Source: Phlyctochytrium arcticum (taxonomy: Eukaryota; Chytridiomycota; Chytridiomycetes; Chytridiales; Chytridiaceae). Taken from it: a stretch of DNA of 64,000 bases. The notes under the pieces were generated by a model. The model was not told where the DNA came from. It made no database searches and saw nothing but the letters and a program-made list of their open reading frames with translations. Position 1 is the stretch's first letter, and each line of letters begins with the position of its first letter. The DNA lies in the NCBI GenBank assembly GCA_025602905.1, contig JAHLKI010000010.1, positions 310,001 to 374,000 of the forward strand, read 5' to 3'. The position numbers and the translations under genes are program-made. Positions 55,200 through 64,000 of the stretch are shown in pieces.

Positions 55200-58100
55200 A
55201 CAAAGAAAGCATAAATCTCCTTTTTTTCTGATTCCCTTTCCTGTCCCCAGTGCTATATCTTTCCATATATTCTTTCTCTGGAACATTTTCCCCTCCTGTT
55301 TTGGATTCAATTTTTGTGGAGGCCAAAACACATCATTGATAACTACTCTTCTTCTTGCCAATGATATATTTCCTGTTTTTTGCAATGTAATTGAATGTAA
55401 TACAGAACCAAGCCTTAACTCTGATATGTTTTGCCCATCCTGATGATAATTATCCACTGGTCTTCTTTTTTTGATTCTCTAGAAATTAGCAATGAAGGGA
55501 GCTTTTTATATCTACTGCACCTGTGGACAGCAAAGCTGCTTGATGAGATGAATATCAAGAGACCTGGTACAAATCATTTGCAATCTTATGATCCACCTTC
55601 ATTGTTTTTCAACATTTTAAACAACAGGACCCATGCAAGTCTCCATGTCACTTTGCTGCAGTTTTGTTGCCAAACTCTCTGGTTTACAGATGTTTCAGGT
55701 GTTTGCTTTGTGGCCCAGCCATCCTATTTGCTTATCAAAAGAGAATACTTAGACCAAAACACGCTCTGTCAGTCCACGTGACCCATCCTTTCCTATAGAC
55801 TTTTGGTACTTTCCCGTTTCTGCCCTTTTGCTCTGTTCTTCCCTGTTCTCCAAACTTCTTGCTGAATTTCTGGTATGTTCTGTCTACAAATTAGTATGCC
55901 CTGTTTGTCCTGTTTTCAAGTCAGCTAGGGTTCTGCCATGATCATTTAGTTTTTTTGCCTGCTTTAGTGCCTTTGCTATTCTTTCTGACCTCACAGTTCT
56001 CTGCTAATTGTGTGCCATCCCGTCTGTTATTTCTTTGTATTCTCATTCTTTCCACCTTTTCTGTGGCCTTGAAGATTATTCCCCTACCTTCCTGATCTTC
56101 TCATGACTGTAGCGGTATTTTTTTCAGTACATTCATCTACTTACCCCCCTATACTCTTCCATTTTCTTTGCCTATCTCCTGTCTACAACCAAAATGGTCA
56201 TATATCCCTTTTGCAAAAGCTGCGCTCTCCGTCCTTTTTGTGTGATCTATCCACTAGGTAGCTACAGACTTTCTGCCTTCCTTTCTAATCATTGTGTCTG
56301 ACAGATTGGAAATTTTTCCAGTGTTCTGTTTCCATCTTCCTCTGCTGTAATTGAGATGTGTCTGTCTTTCCCACTCGGGCTTGCCCGTCCCTCTGTCTCA
56401 TCCTTGAATTGCATTATCTCGCAGATTATACCACATTCTTTTCACCTGAGTGGCATAAGGCTTACTACCTGCTTCTTTTTCTCTTTGAACCCACCATTCA
56501 TTCCATATGTTGTCCATCTGGAAATCTATCATATCCATCTTTTCCTCACAGGCTTCTACCCAGTTGTTGCACCTCTTTACCTGTCCTGTCCTTTTTGCTC
56601 ATGCCACACACTCAACTTCTTGAGTCAAAAGGTCTACTCTGTCTGGGCAGTCTGCCAAATCTGTCCATATTTCCTGTATTGCTTCATTTCCTGTTTGAAT
56701 GATGGATGCTGTCTGTAGACTGCTGCTAATCCTGTAGCCAACGGTAGAGCCATGCTTTCTTTCCAAGTTTGCTCACTTTATACATCTGCTCTGTCTGTCA
56801 GTCAGAATGAACCCCTGCATATTATTTTGTTTTTACCTTTCTGTCCAAAACACACACTGCTGTTTGCAGATTCATCAGAGTTTGGTTGCATATTGTTTTG
56901 TTCCCACTCTTCCCGTGGATGATGATTCATTTGTGTTTAGTGTCAGTGTCACGTTTGTTTTTGTCCGGGGGTCAAATTGAGTCTGGGCAAATTTTGTTTC
57001 TATAATTGAGAATGTCAAAATCGGACTTTTATAGTTGACATGACTGTGAAAGTTTGTCTGATGTTCCCATGCAGACTAAGATACAGTTTACTCTATTACT
57101 AAGATTGTTCCAAATTGCATATTCCAGAGGGGTGTAAATGAGCTGGGGTGCTCCTTTTGAAGAGGGCCGAGATATTTCTGTTCCTCTTGAAACTCAGCAT
57201 CCAATATTTCAATCTTTTCCTTGCCAAACTTGCTGGGATTCGTAATGAACAGTATCCAGTCATGGTTGCAAAAAGTTCGGATCTTTTTCACTGTGAGAGA
57301 ATTTACTGTACTGTCTGTAATCCTCTCAAAGTTTTCTACATAGTATCTGAGCCAACGCCCTGCATAAACTTTCCCTCTGCCAAAATGTGGCCCAGGTGAG
57401 TAAGTGAATAACGTTCTCAATGTTCCCGGGAATATTAACTAAGCTTTTGTTTAAGGTTCTATGCATCGGTAAACCTTGCAAAATGTTTTACATAGTATTC
57501 GAGCCACCACCCTGTATGAAAATTTCCCCCTCCCACAACGTGGCCCGGGTGAGTAATTGCATAGTGTTCTCAATGTTCCTGGGAATATTAACTATGCTTT
57601 TGCCAAAGTTTCCCATTGTCATCATCCTTCCAAAAAACTTCTGGAGAAGGTTTCCCAATTTTTATAGATTTTGCAACATTGGTGAGTTGGAAGTGACAAA
57701 TGAAGAAAGACGTGGGAAAAACGACAAGCGCGAGATAGGGGAGGAAATGGATAGAAACAACAACCATTTGGTCAAATTACTACAGTCCCTTGATATTTGC
57801 CAAGGAGAAGAAAGTTATGTTGAAGGTTTCTAATGGTGCCAACAAAATCTTTTAAATTGGGCAATCTGCACAGAAAAGCGCTGGTAACCAACGGTTTGTA
57901 TGTTGAAGTGTTTTTTTTTTATTATCCCCGGGAACATTAACCACTTTCTTCAGGTACTTTATTCTTTGGTAAATTTTCTATGCTTTATCAGTATCATTCT
58001 TTGTATGCCCAGGATAACCGTTGACTAAAATATGTCTGCACTGAAAAATGGGACAAAAATTCCCAGGTTAAAACCAAAATTTGCCCAGACTCAATTTGAC

Positions 58101-59744
58101 CCCCAGACAATTCAGTGCATGACATCAGGCAGATCCATACATATGTTGCCTGAATTCCTTCTTCCTTCTTTTTTTTTCCTTCCACAATACTGTTTCTTTT
58201 CACTGCCTCTGTTGGCGCTTATTCTCTATATCTTTTCCAGTTTACTTTTTCTGGCTCTTTTTCTTTTGCTTTCCCATCCTCCTGTCTGTCCTTTCTGACA
58301 TTTCTTTTGCTAAATCCTAAGAAAATTCTTTTTGTCTGGAGATCTGACTATCTGCAGACAACCTTTCATTCTAACTGCTGGTGTCCCGTTCATATATACT
58401 CAATCTGTCCAGCGTCTGATCCTGTCTTTCCCATTTGGGCTTGCCTGTCACTCTGGCTAATCAATACTTTAACTTCATTGGTGGAATGTTGCTGTCCTTA
58501 AAATTACACTGTCTAGCAGATTATAATGTAAATTTAATACTGGGCTCCTGTTATCCCTCCTGGTTTGATGGTGAGGCGCAGTTGTCCAAGGCTCAGGCAC
58601 AGTTTTCGGACTGGGCATTGAACTGGGAGGGGAAATACCTGGCTCCTGTACCCACAGCAGCCAGGTATTTATAGTACCACATCTTCTTTGCCTGGATGTC
58701 CAGCCAACATTACTGCTTACTAACTGATATTTTTCATTTCTACCCCTGCCGTTCCAGTTGTATTCATCTCTTCCCCATTTACTATCTGCCAAGTACTTCA
58801 TTCCCCCCTTCCTGTGCTTTCACTCACCATCTTGATACACTTGCAATGACCAAATCTGTCCAATTCCTATTCGGGACTCTCCAGGACAGATGCTGTCTGT
58901 AGGCTATACATCTGCTCTGTCTGGCTGGCAGATCAACCCCTGCGTTTATTTTGTTTCCACTCAAAAAACACAACTGTTTTCTTTTGTGGACGTTCCCTTC
59001 TTTCTGCATGATCTGCCTGTAGACTGTACTACTGATTCTTTTTTCCCCTTGATTCTATATGTCAGCTCCATCTGTCTGGCAAATTTGCCAGACTTTGATA
59101 GCATATTTAGAGTCAGCCTTCTGATCTTTTGGTCCCTATTTGAGGCCCAACTACTCTGCATCCTTTAACAATACCTTTACTATTTCTTTTCAAAGCCTCA
59201 GTTGGCACAATCCCACTCCCCTCATATTGTCTACCCTGACCTTCTGTTGGAATGATCTCTCTGATTTGCTCTTCCTTTACACTTTACTTTTACCAATGTT
59301 CTTTGTGTCTACCCCAAACATTTGTTAGATGGACCTCTCTTTTGTCACAGGTTCCTCCCTACTCTCTGTACAGTTTCCACATCCTCTTTTACCAGCTCTT
59401 TTGACTGTTTGCATGGAAGCACACTGTTTACTTGTTTAATGTATTTCTCTTCAATCTTTTGAATTACAATAAATTCCTGGCATTTTTTCCTCCCATCTAC
59501 ATGTTCCATGAACCCCCTTATCGAAGGGTAGTCCGGACCTGGTCTGCGCGCGCCACGCTGCGCACAGACTCGAAAAGTGACTGAAATCGACAAGCATAAT
59601 TGAATCAATTAGAGAGCCCTATGGGTAGCCTTGTCGATGAAAAGCCGAAAAATCGACAAGGGTACCATAGGAAATCGACAACACCACCACCTCGGGTCGA
59701 GTTTGGAACACCAGATTTGAGTACTTAGGGTTACTTCCGTACTT
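55200..59744. other. Pyrimidine-skewed, apparently non-coding tract
   Basis: For about 4.3 kb the plus strand is dominated by T and C (recurring words such as CTGTCTG, TTTCTGTCC and CTTTTGC), unlike any other part of the window. Open frames are short and without family. Segments near 56358-56420 and 56700-56880 reappear in diverged form near 58421-58500 and 58888-58985, so an old duplication with about 2.1 kb spacing is likely. Another local duplication joins 57311-57412 and 57484-57560. The last 240 bp (59505-59744) are of normal composition with repeated ATCGACAA words. Decayed repeats or a heterochromatic patch are the simplest readings. Confidence 0.55.
56961..58110. mobile_element. Possible small DNA transposon or MITE remnant
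   Basis: The 35 bases at 56961-56995 match the reverse complement of 58076-58110 with one mismatch (core GGGGTCAAATTGAGTCTGGG). Inverted ends about 1.15 kb apart suggest a non-autonomous element or a relic. No transposase and no clear target duplication were seen. It sits between the two diverged 2.1-kb-spaced repeats. Confidence 0.55.
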
Positions 59745-59833
59745 GGGAGCGCCTCGAATGCACGGTGCCGATCGCTAAAATGCGGGGTTCTCCCACTGGG
59801 GGACGCGCTATATCCTTTTTAGGACAACTTTTT
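59745..59833 (+). repeat. MULE-B copy 2 left terminal inverted repeat
   Basis: Identical over 89 bp to the reverse complement of 62953-63041. Confidence 0.93.
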
Positions 59834-60368
59834 CGTTGGTGTTCGCATTGCGACCTTTTGTGCTCCCATGTGCGGATGAACCACGGCTTCGGCACTGTCC
59901 TTGGCCATCGCAACTTTTTCGTTTAACAACTTTTGTTTATACTCCATTAGCAATCGCTCTCAAATGTGTGCTATGCATCCGGATCACACTTTCCCATATA
60001 AACCACATGTGAACAGAGTACTGACTGAGCCAAATGTGAACACTCGCATTGTAAAACGAAAAGAAATCATTGTAGTAACTGAATTGCAGTGTATTGAAAA
60101 AAGGCGAACTAGATAGTGACGCAAAACCGTTGAAATGTAAACAAAGAACTAGCCTAGTGGTACATGTCGACGCTTGCTGTTCTGAAAATGAAAGGTTAAT
60201 AGTAAAGGCATCTGCCAAATCATACCACGTCCGAATCCTTGTCCGAGATGTGGCTCAGCGCTGTTTGGCAACCAAAACTCCGCTCCGGCCGTCCGATTGC
60301 CACTCAGGTTCGCCCCATTCTTCTGAATCGAAGAACCTGTCCAACACCAACACAACACAACACCCGAA

Positions 60369-62680
60369 ATGGAAGCCGCCAATTCTGCAGACACAGCTAT
60401 CGCACGCCCCAGCGCAAGACCGCCAACAGAGGTTGCCACTGTGGTCGGGTTGACCCCCGAACAGGCAATCGTTCTTCCCAGTAGCCTGGCCGCCCCTCAA
60501 GCTGCTTTGGCAAATGCTATCATCGCGCAAGCCGCATCCCGCCACGCTCCATGGTTTCCTCAAGCTGCGCCGGATGTTGAATTTGCCACGATGGAAAAGG
60601 GGATTGACGGTGTTCATCAGTACGCGCTTTCCGAGGGATTTGCTGTTTCTGAGAAGAAAAAGGAACACTGGGGCAATCCGAAATTGTTCGTATGGTGATC
60701 TTTCATTGTTGTCAGGGTGGGTCGCCTCCAGCAAACATTCCAAACTCGAAGAGAAAGCGGGAGAGTAAGAAGGTCGGTTGCACCTACAGAGTCCGTTTAA
60801 GCTTGGTTGGAGAAGTTTGGAGGATTGTGAAATTTGGCGACGGGCACGACCAGCACATCAACCATCCAAAGAGGAACACCGCAGAGCTTGCCAGTCTGCC
60901 TGCAGCAAGAAGGGCCACCCAAAAACTTGCAGATGGTGTCATTCTCGCCAAGATTATTGATATGTACGCTGATGCCCGTAGTCCCGGTGAAATAGTTCAG
61001 TCGCTTGCTGATGACAATCCGGACAGACCGATCCTGATCGTTGCTCGGGATGTCTCCAACATTGTCGCCCGAATGCAGAGAAAAGAGCTTGGAACTATGA
61101 CGATGATGGAGGCGCTGTTGACGAGAATGAAACAAAATCATTTGGTGGCGGACTTCACACTGAACGCCGACCGTACCGTACGTCGTTTGTTTTGGTCAGC
61201 CGATGGTAATCCAAACGTTAGGAAGTACGCGGATGTGGTAATTATTGCTGCCACTTACCAAACCAACAAGTACAAGATGCCAATGATGCGTGCTGTTGGA
61301 TTCACGGCTACCAACAACACATTCTCCATTGCATTTGGAATTGTTGAGCAGGAAGAATGCGGCGACTATGTTTGGTTCCTACAGTTGTTGAAGCAAGTTT
61401 TGGGCAGGGCACCTGACATTGTAGTAACCGACCACGAAAAAGCGTTGATAGGAGCCTTGAAAGGAGTTTGGCCCCAGACGAAGAGACTCCTTTGCCGGTG
61501 GCATATCCTTCTCAACATCAAATCCAACTGCCACAAATACTTTGTGACAGCGTCTGATGATAACTTGGAAGCATATACATGGGCCAAATTCGAAAAGGAC
61601 TGGAAGTATATGTTGGAGCAGCCGACAGAAGCCCTCTTCAAACAAGCCTGGAGCGAGATTGCGAAACTTGTTAGCCCAGAAACAATTAACTACATCACAT
61701 CCAACAAGTTACCTTTCAAGGAACATTTCGCCGGCTTCTCTACCAACCAACTCAAACACTGCAGACATACGGAGACATCCATTGTCGAGAGCCAACATCG
61801 GCGGATCAAACAAAACCTGAAGTCTTCCGTCGGAACTCTTGCCCACACGTACAAGAAGATATCCTTGACGGTAGCAAGCATGCAGAAGAAATCCGAGATT
61901 CGGTACAATAACGAGATCAACGGCATTGTCACCACCTTCAACGTCATGTTCTTGCCGCTTCAGCAAATTGTTTCCAGATTTGCGATCAACCTGACATCGA
62001 AATCTTGGAAGAGCGTGACGGCAGCAATCGACGATGGTGATGTGGAGTGCCGGTGCACAATTCGCAAAGTTTATGGTGTGCCGTGCGGCCATGAAGTCAT
62101 GAGTATCCTCGAGAAGAAGGAGCAGCTCAGCTACCGGCAGTTTGACGCGCGATGGTACTTAGTCGATGAACCCCAAGACAACACAATTGCTCCAGACATT
62201 GCCGGCGCTAGAGAACCGCAGCAAAAGCAAGGCATTGGAAGACCACGAAACCAGTGGCAAGAACCCCGCATTCACAGTAGTGGCGAGGATCTTGGTCTTG
62301 CTGGAGATGCTGAAGATGGCGAAGACGACCTGAGCGCGCCAGGAGACCAGCCAATTCCGGAGTCCGACCCGGAAGACAAGGACGAGATGATTGACTTGAG
62401 TGGGGAGGACGATCTTATGGCTGATTTGCGTGCACTGTGCGCCAGTGTTGAGAATATGGAGATGGGGGCGGGTGAGGACGCGTCTAGTCTTGGTTTGGAC
62501 TTGACAAAGCCTCCCACGAAGCGTCGGTGCACAGGGTGCGGATCGACCAAGCACCAGTACGACCATGTTCTGAAGCAGTGTGGGAAGGTTCGGAAGGCAG
62601 CTCCCAAGCCCAAGACTACTGGACGAGGTCGAGGAGGACGCAGAGGACGAGGTCGCGATGGTGGTTCTACGCGTGCGTGA
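60369..62680 (+). pseudogene. MULE-B copy 2 transposase, N-terminal frameshift and catalytic Asp lost
   Basis: The gene starts at 60369 like copy 1, but one A is missing from the run at 60681-60683 (three A where copy 1 has four). The first frame therefore ends at 60698. The rest is open from 60692 to the natural stop at 62680 and includes the full C-terminal tail with the CxxC knuckle and Arg/Gly-rich end. In the catalytic core the first DDE aspartate is replaced by alanine: the codon at 61247-61249 is GCT where copy 1 has GAT. Other differences from copy 1 include single changes at His/Arg and Thr/Lys positions in the core. This copy should be catalytically dead but keeps perfect ends, so it could still be moved in trans. 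Confidence 0.92.
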
Positions 62681-62952
62681 AGTGTTGACGTCCGTAATAA
62701 ACATTCGTTGCTATGGCAATCTGTCTTTTTTTGTTGCTGTCTTGTTTCTCTTTGACCACCTGTTCTATTTATTGTCATAATTTTTCATTCTCAATGTTAT
62801 CATAATCGTTGTTGGGTGTGTCTGGCAAAAATCTGTTGAATTGTGGACATTGTGAAAAGTGTATGAACATAAACAAACATTGTTACAGATGAAGAACTAG
62901 GTCCGAAACCGTGGTTTAGAGGCTCTGGGAGCACATCTGGCAGCACAAAGAC

Positions 62953-63041
62953 AAAAAGTTGTCCTAAAAAGGATATAGCGCGTCCCCCAGTGGGAGAACC
63001 CCGCATTTTAGCGATCGGCACCGTGCATTCGAGGCGCTCCC
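62953..63041 (-). repeat. MULE-B copy 2 right terminal inverted repeat
   Basis: Identical over 89 bp to the reverse complement of 59745-59833. Confidence 0.93.
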
Positions 63042-63088
63042 AAGAGATTCGACATAACTTATTCTATCTATTCAAAAAAAATGAGCAT

Positions 63089-63610
63089 CTATCGTCTGCC
63101 AAAGAGGTGAGAAAATGCAGCACTTGGTGGTTCATAATATTCTTCATATAAGTCGTCATCAAAAACCATCCTTTTTGTTGCTGGTTTTGGTGTTGGTGTT
63201 GGTTGTCTCATTGGCGGTGCAACCTTGTTTGGAATATTAGAGACATTGACCTTCTTTGCAGCAGTACGTTTGGGCTTACTTGCTGCAATGTACTTTTCAA
63301 TAGCCTTCCGCGCTATCTCTTCGTCCCGTTCCCGTTGCTTCAATAGCCTAGCATTCTCTTCCTCCCTATCATGCTGCTCTTTCAACTTCTTCATCTCTCG
63401 CAAGTTCTCGGTACGTTTGGCCTGAGCTTTCTTCATATTCTCTAGCTGTTTAGACGTTCGTTCCTTCTTTTTGCTCTTGACGTCTTTGACGACTTTGTCA
63501 ATAGGATCGTTGCTGTTCAGTCCACTTTGTTCAACACTTTGTTCACTACTTGAATCAAAAGCTTCTTCGCCTTGAATTGAGTTTTCTTTTGGTGTTTGTT
63601 GTTCAGACAT
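63089..63610 (-). CDS. Charged coiled-coil protein of unknown family, virus-like context
   Basis: A single-exon gene of 173 codons (ATG at 63610) encodes an acidic, Ser/Gln-rich start, a long Lys/Arg/Glu-rich probable coiled coil (about residues 38-110, for example KKLKEQHDREEENARLLKQR), a Pro/Thr-rich linker and an acidic-aromatic C-terminus (DDDLYEEYYEPPSAAF). No domain is recognised. The stop of the upstream gene lies only 27 bp before the start. This spacing, the absence of introns and the AT-rich DNA are unlike the host genes in this window. Small charged coiled-coil proteins occur in polinton-like viruses and virophages, but that assignment is inference from layout only. Confidence 0.6.
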   Translation of the reverse strand: MSEQQTPKENSIQGEEAFDSSSEQSVEQSGLNSNDPIDKVVKDVKSKKKERTSKQLENMKKAQAKRTENLREMKKLKEQHDREEENARLLKQRERDEEIARKAIEKYIAASKPKRTAAKKVNVSNIPNKVAPPMRQPTPTPKPATKRMVFDDDLYEEYYEPPSAAFSHLFGRR

Positions 63611-63637
63611 TTGTTACTTAGTGAATAACAAAAAAAC

Positions 63638-64000
63638 TTACAAGTTCATAATGTCATTGTAGTCATCTAGAATACCAATAGTCAGAACACTCGGTTGGGT
63701 CATTTTGATCGTATGAAACGAGGTAGAGTCTACTATACTGTAGTCTATTGAACTTGGAGTTATTGCGTTTGGTAGAATAACAAACTTGTTGCTTGGGTTC
63801 GTCCAGGTGACAATGTCACTAAAATCATCAGGTTGGATACAAGCGAGGATGTTCTGATTGCTCTCGATTCCTGCGGGATAAAGAATAGAGCCATTCAAAG
63901 AGAATGTCCTCGACGTTAACAACACAGGTTGACTTGCACTCAGATTCACAGGGTTGGCAAAAGTGGCATTCTTAGCAGAGACGGTGTTATCGATGTTGCC
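63638..64000 (-). CDS. C-terminal part of an unrecognised protein, possibly a viral structural protein
   Basis: An open frame enters from the right edge and ends at a TAA at 63638, giving at least 120 residues. The visible part is rich in Ser, Asn, Thr, Ile and Val with alternating hydrophobic residues (LTSRTFSLNGSILYPAGIES, SNKFVILPNAITPSSIDYSI), suggesting a beta-rich fold, and it ends LDDYNDIMNL. There is no start in the window, no intron and no recognised motif. The composition and tight spacing to the next gene fit a capsid or penton-type gene of an integrated DNA virus, but host or transposon origin is equally open without the rest of the sequence. Confidence 0.5.
   Translation of the reverse strand, partial: GNIDNTVSAKNATFANPVNLSASQPVLLTSRTFSLNGSILYPAGIESNQNILACIQPDDFSDIVTWTNPSNKFVILPNAITPSSIDYSIVDSTSFHTIKMTQPSVLTIGILDDYNDIMNL

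Larger units (their letters stand above)
59745..63041 (+). mobile_element. MULE-B copy 2, no target duplication
   Basis: A 3,297-bp element, nearly identical to copy 1 but in opposite orientation, has perfect 89-bp terminal inverted repeats (59745-59833 and 62953-63041; inward GGGAGCGCCTCGAATGCACG). The 9 bp outside the ends (TCCGTACTT and AAGAGATTC) do not match, so no target-site duplication is present. The flanks are unlike each other: pyrimidine-rich repeat DNA to the left and compact AT-rich genes to the right. Compared with copy 1 it lacks about 28 bp near the transposase-end terminal region. Confidence 0.93.

Noticed and set aside
57088..57420. 110-codon minus-strand frame in the pyrimidine-skewed tract
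   Set aside because: It has partial internal duplication and no recognisable domain; purine-rich antisense of a pyrimidine tract stays open easily.
59345..59608. 87-codon minus-strand frame near MULE-B copy 2
   Set aside because: Lys/Glu-rich antisense of T/C-rich DNA with no family similarity that I recognise.
1..64000. CRISPR arrays, rRNA genes, tRNA genes, bacterial operons
   Set aside because: None seen: there are no regularly spaced direct repeats, no cloverleaf with A- and B-boxes, and the genes are spliced and eukaryotic.

Overview
The window is nuclear DNA of a fungus that very probably still makes a flagellum. The fungal setting is shown by a SUR7/PalI-like segment, a KEX1-type carboxypeptidase, an NTH1-type glycosylase and short introns of about 50-100 bp with GT...AG ends. 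The flagellar hint comes from a kinesin-9 (KIF9) gene and an ARL3 GTPase, both cilium/flagellum proteins that non-flagellate fungi have generally lost. A chytrid-grade fungus fits best; no species can be named from this window.

Layout. 1-5 kb: SF3B1 (cut by the left edge), then divergent NTH1. 5-11 kb: gene-poor, with three degenerate relatives of a nucleoplasmin-like domain and one repeat-rich CsbD-type stress protein. 11-17.9 kb: a MULE-type transposon (MULE-A) that carries a second one (MULE-B copy 1) nested inside it. 18-31 kb: a compact housekeeping block of convergent and divergent pairs: mevalonate kinase, a response regulator, KIF9, V-ATPase subunit H, eIF2B alpha and a KEX1-like protease. 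31.4-33.9 kb: a third transposon (MULE-C) that looks intact. 34.4-48.3 kb: a second compact block: mitochondrial Asp-tRNA synthetase, ARL3, an M13 metallopeptidase, a multispanning membrane protein, a FrnE-like DsbA protein, a membrane protein fused to Cox17, the spliceosomal RRM protein Ist3/RBMX2 and a C2H2 factor. 48.3-52.3 kb: non-coding DNA with direct repeats. 52.3-55.2 kb: a four-RRM, glutamine-rich protein. 55.2-59.7 kb: a pyrimidine-skewed, apparently non-coding tract. 59.7-63.0 kb: MULE-B copy 2 in the opposite orientation. 63.1-64.0 kb: two tightly packed, intronless, AT-rich genes that look unlike the host genes and may be the edge of an integrated virus-like element.

The most informative structures are the transposons. 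The two MULE-B copies are nearly identical but carry different lesions, including loss of the first catalytic aspartate in copy 2. Copy 1 has a clean 9-bp target duplication and copy 2 has none. MULE-C has perfect 39-bp ends, a perfect 9-bp target duplication and an open transposase gene. Two transposon ends lie within 95-175 bp of the start codons of ERG12 and the KEX1-like gene. The in-frame fusion of a one-pass membrane segment to Cox17, the non-canonical splice junction in KIF9 and the two genes at the right edge are the other points worth checking.

Gene models were spliced by eye. Exon ends are given only where the reading frame and splice signals agreed; other multi-exon genes are given as spans.
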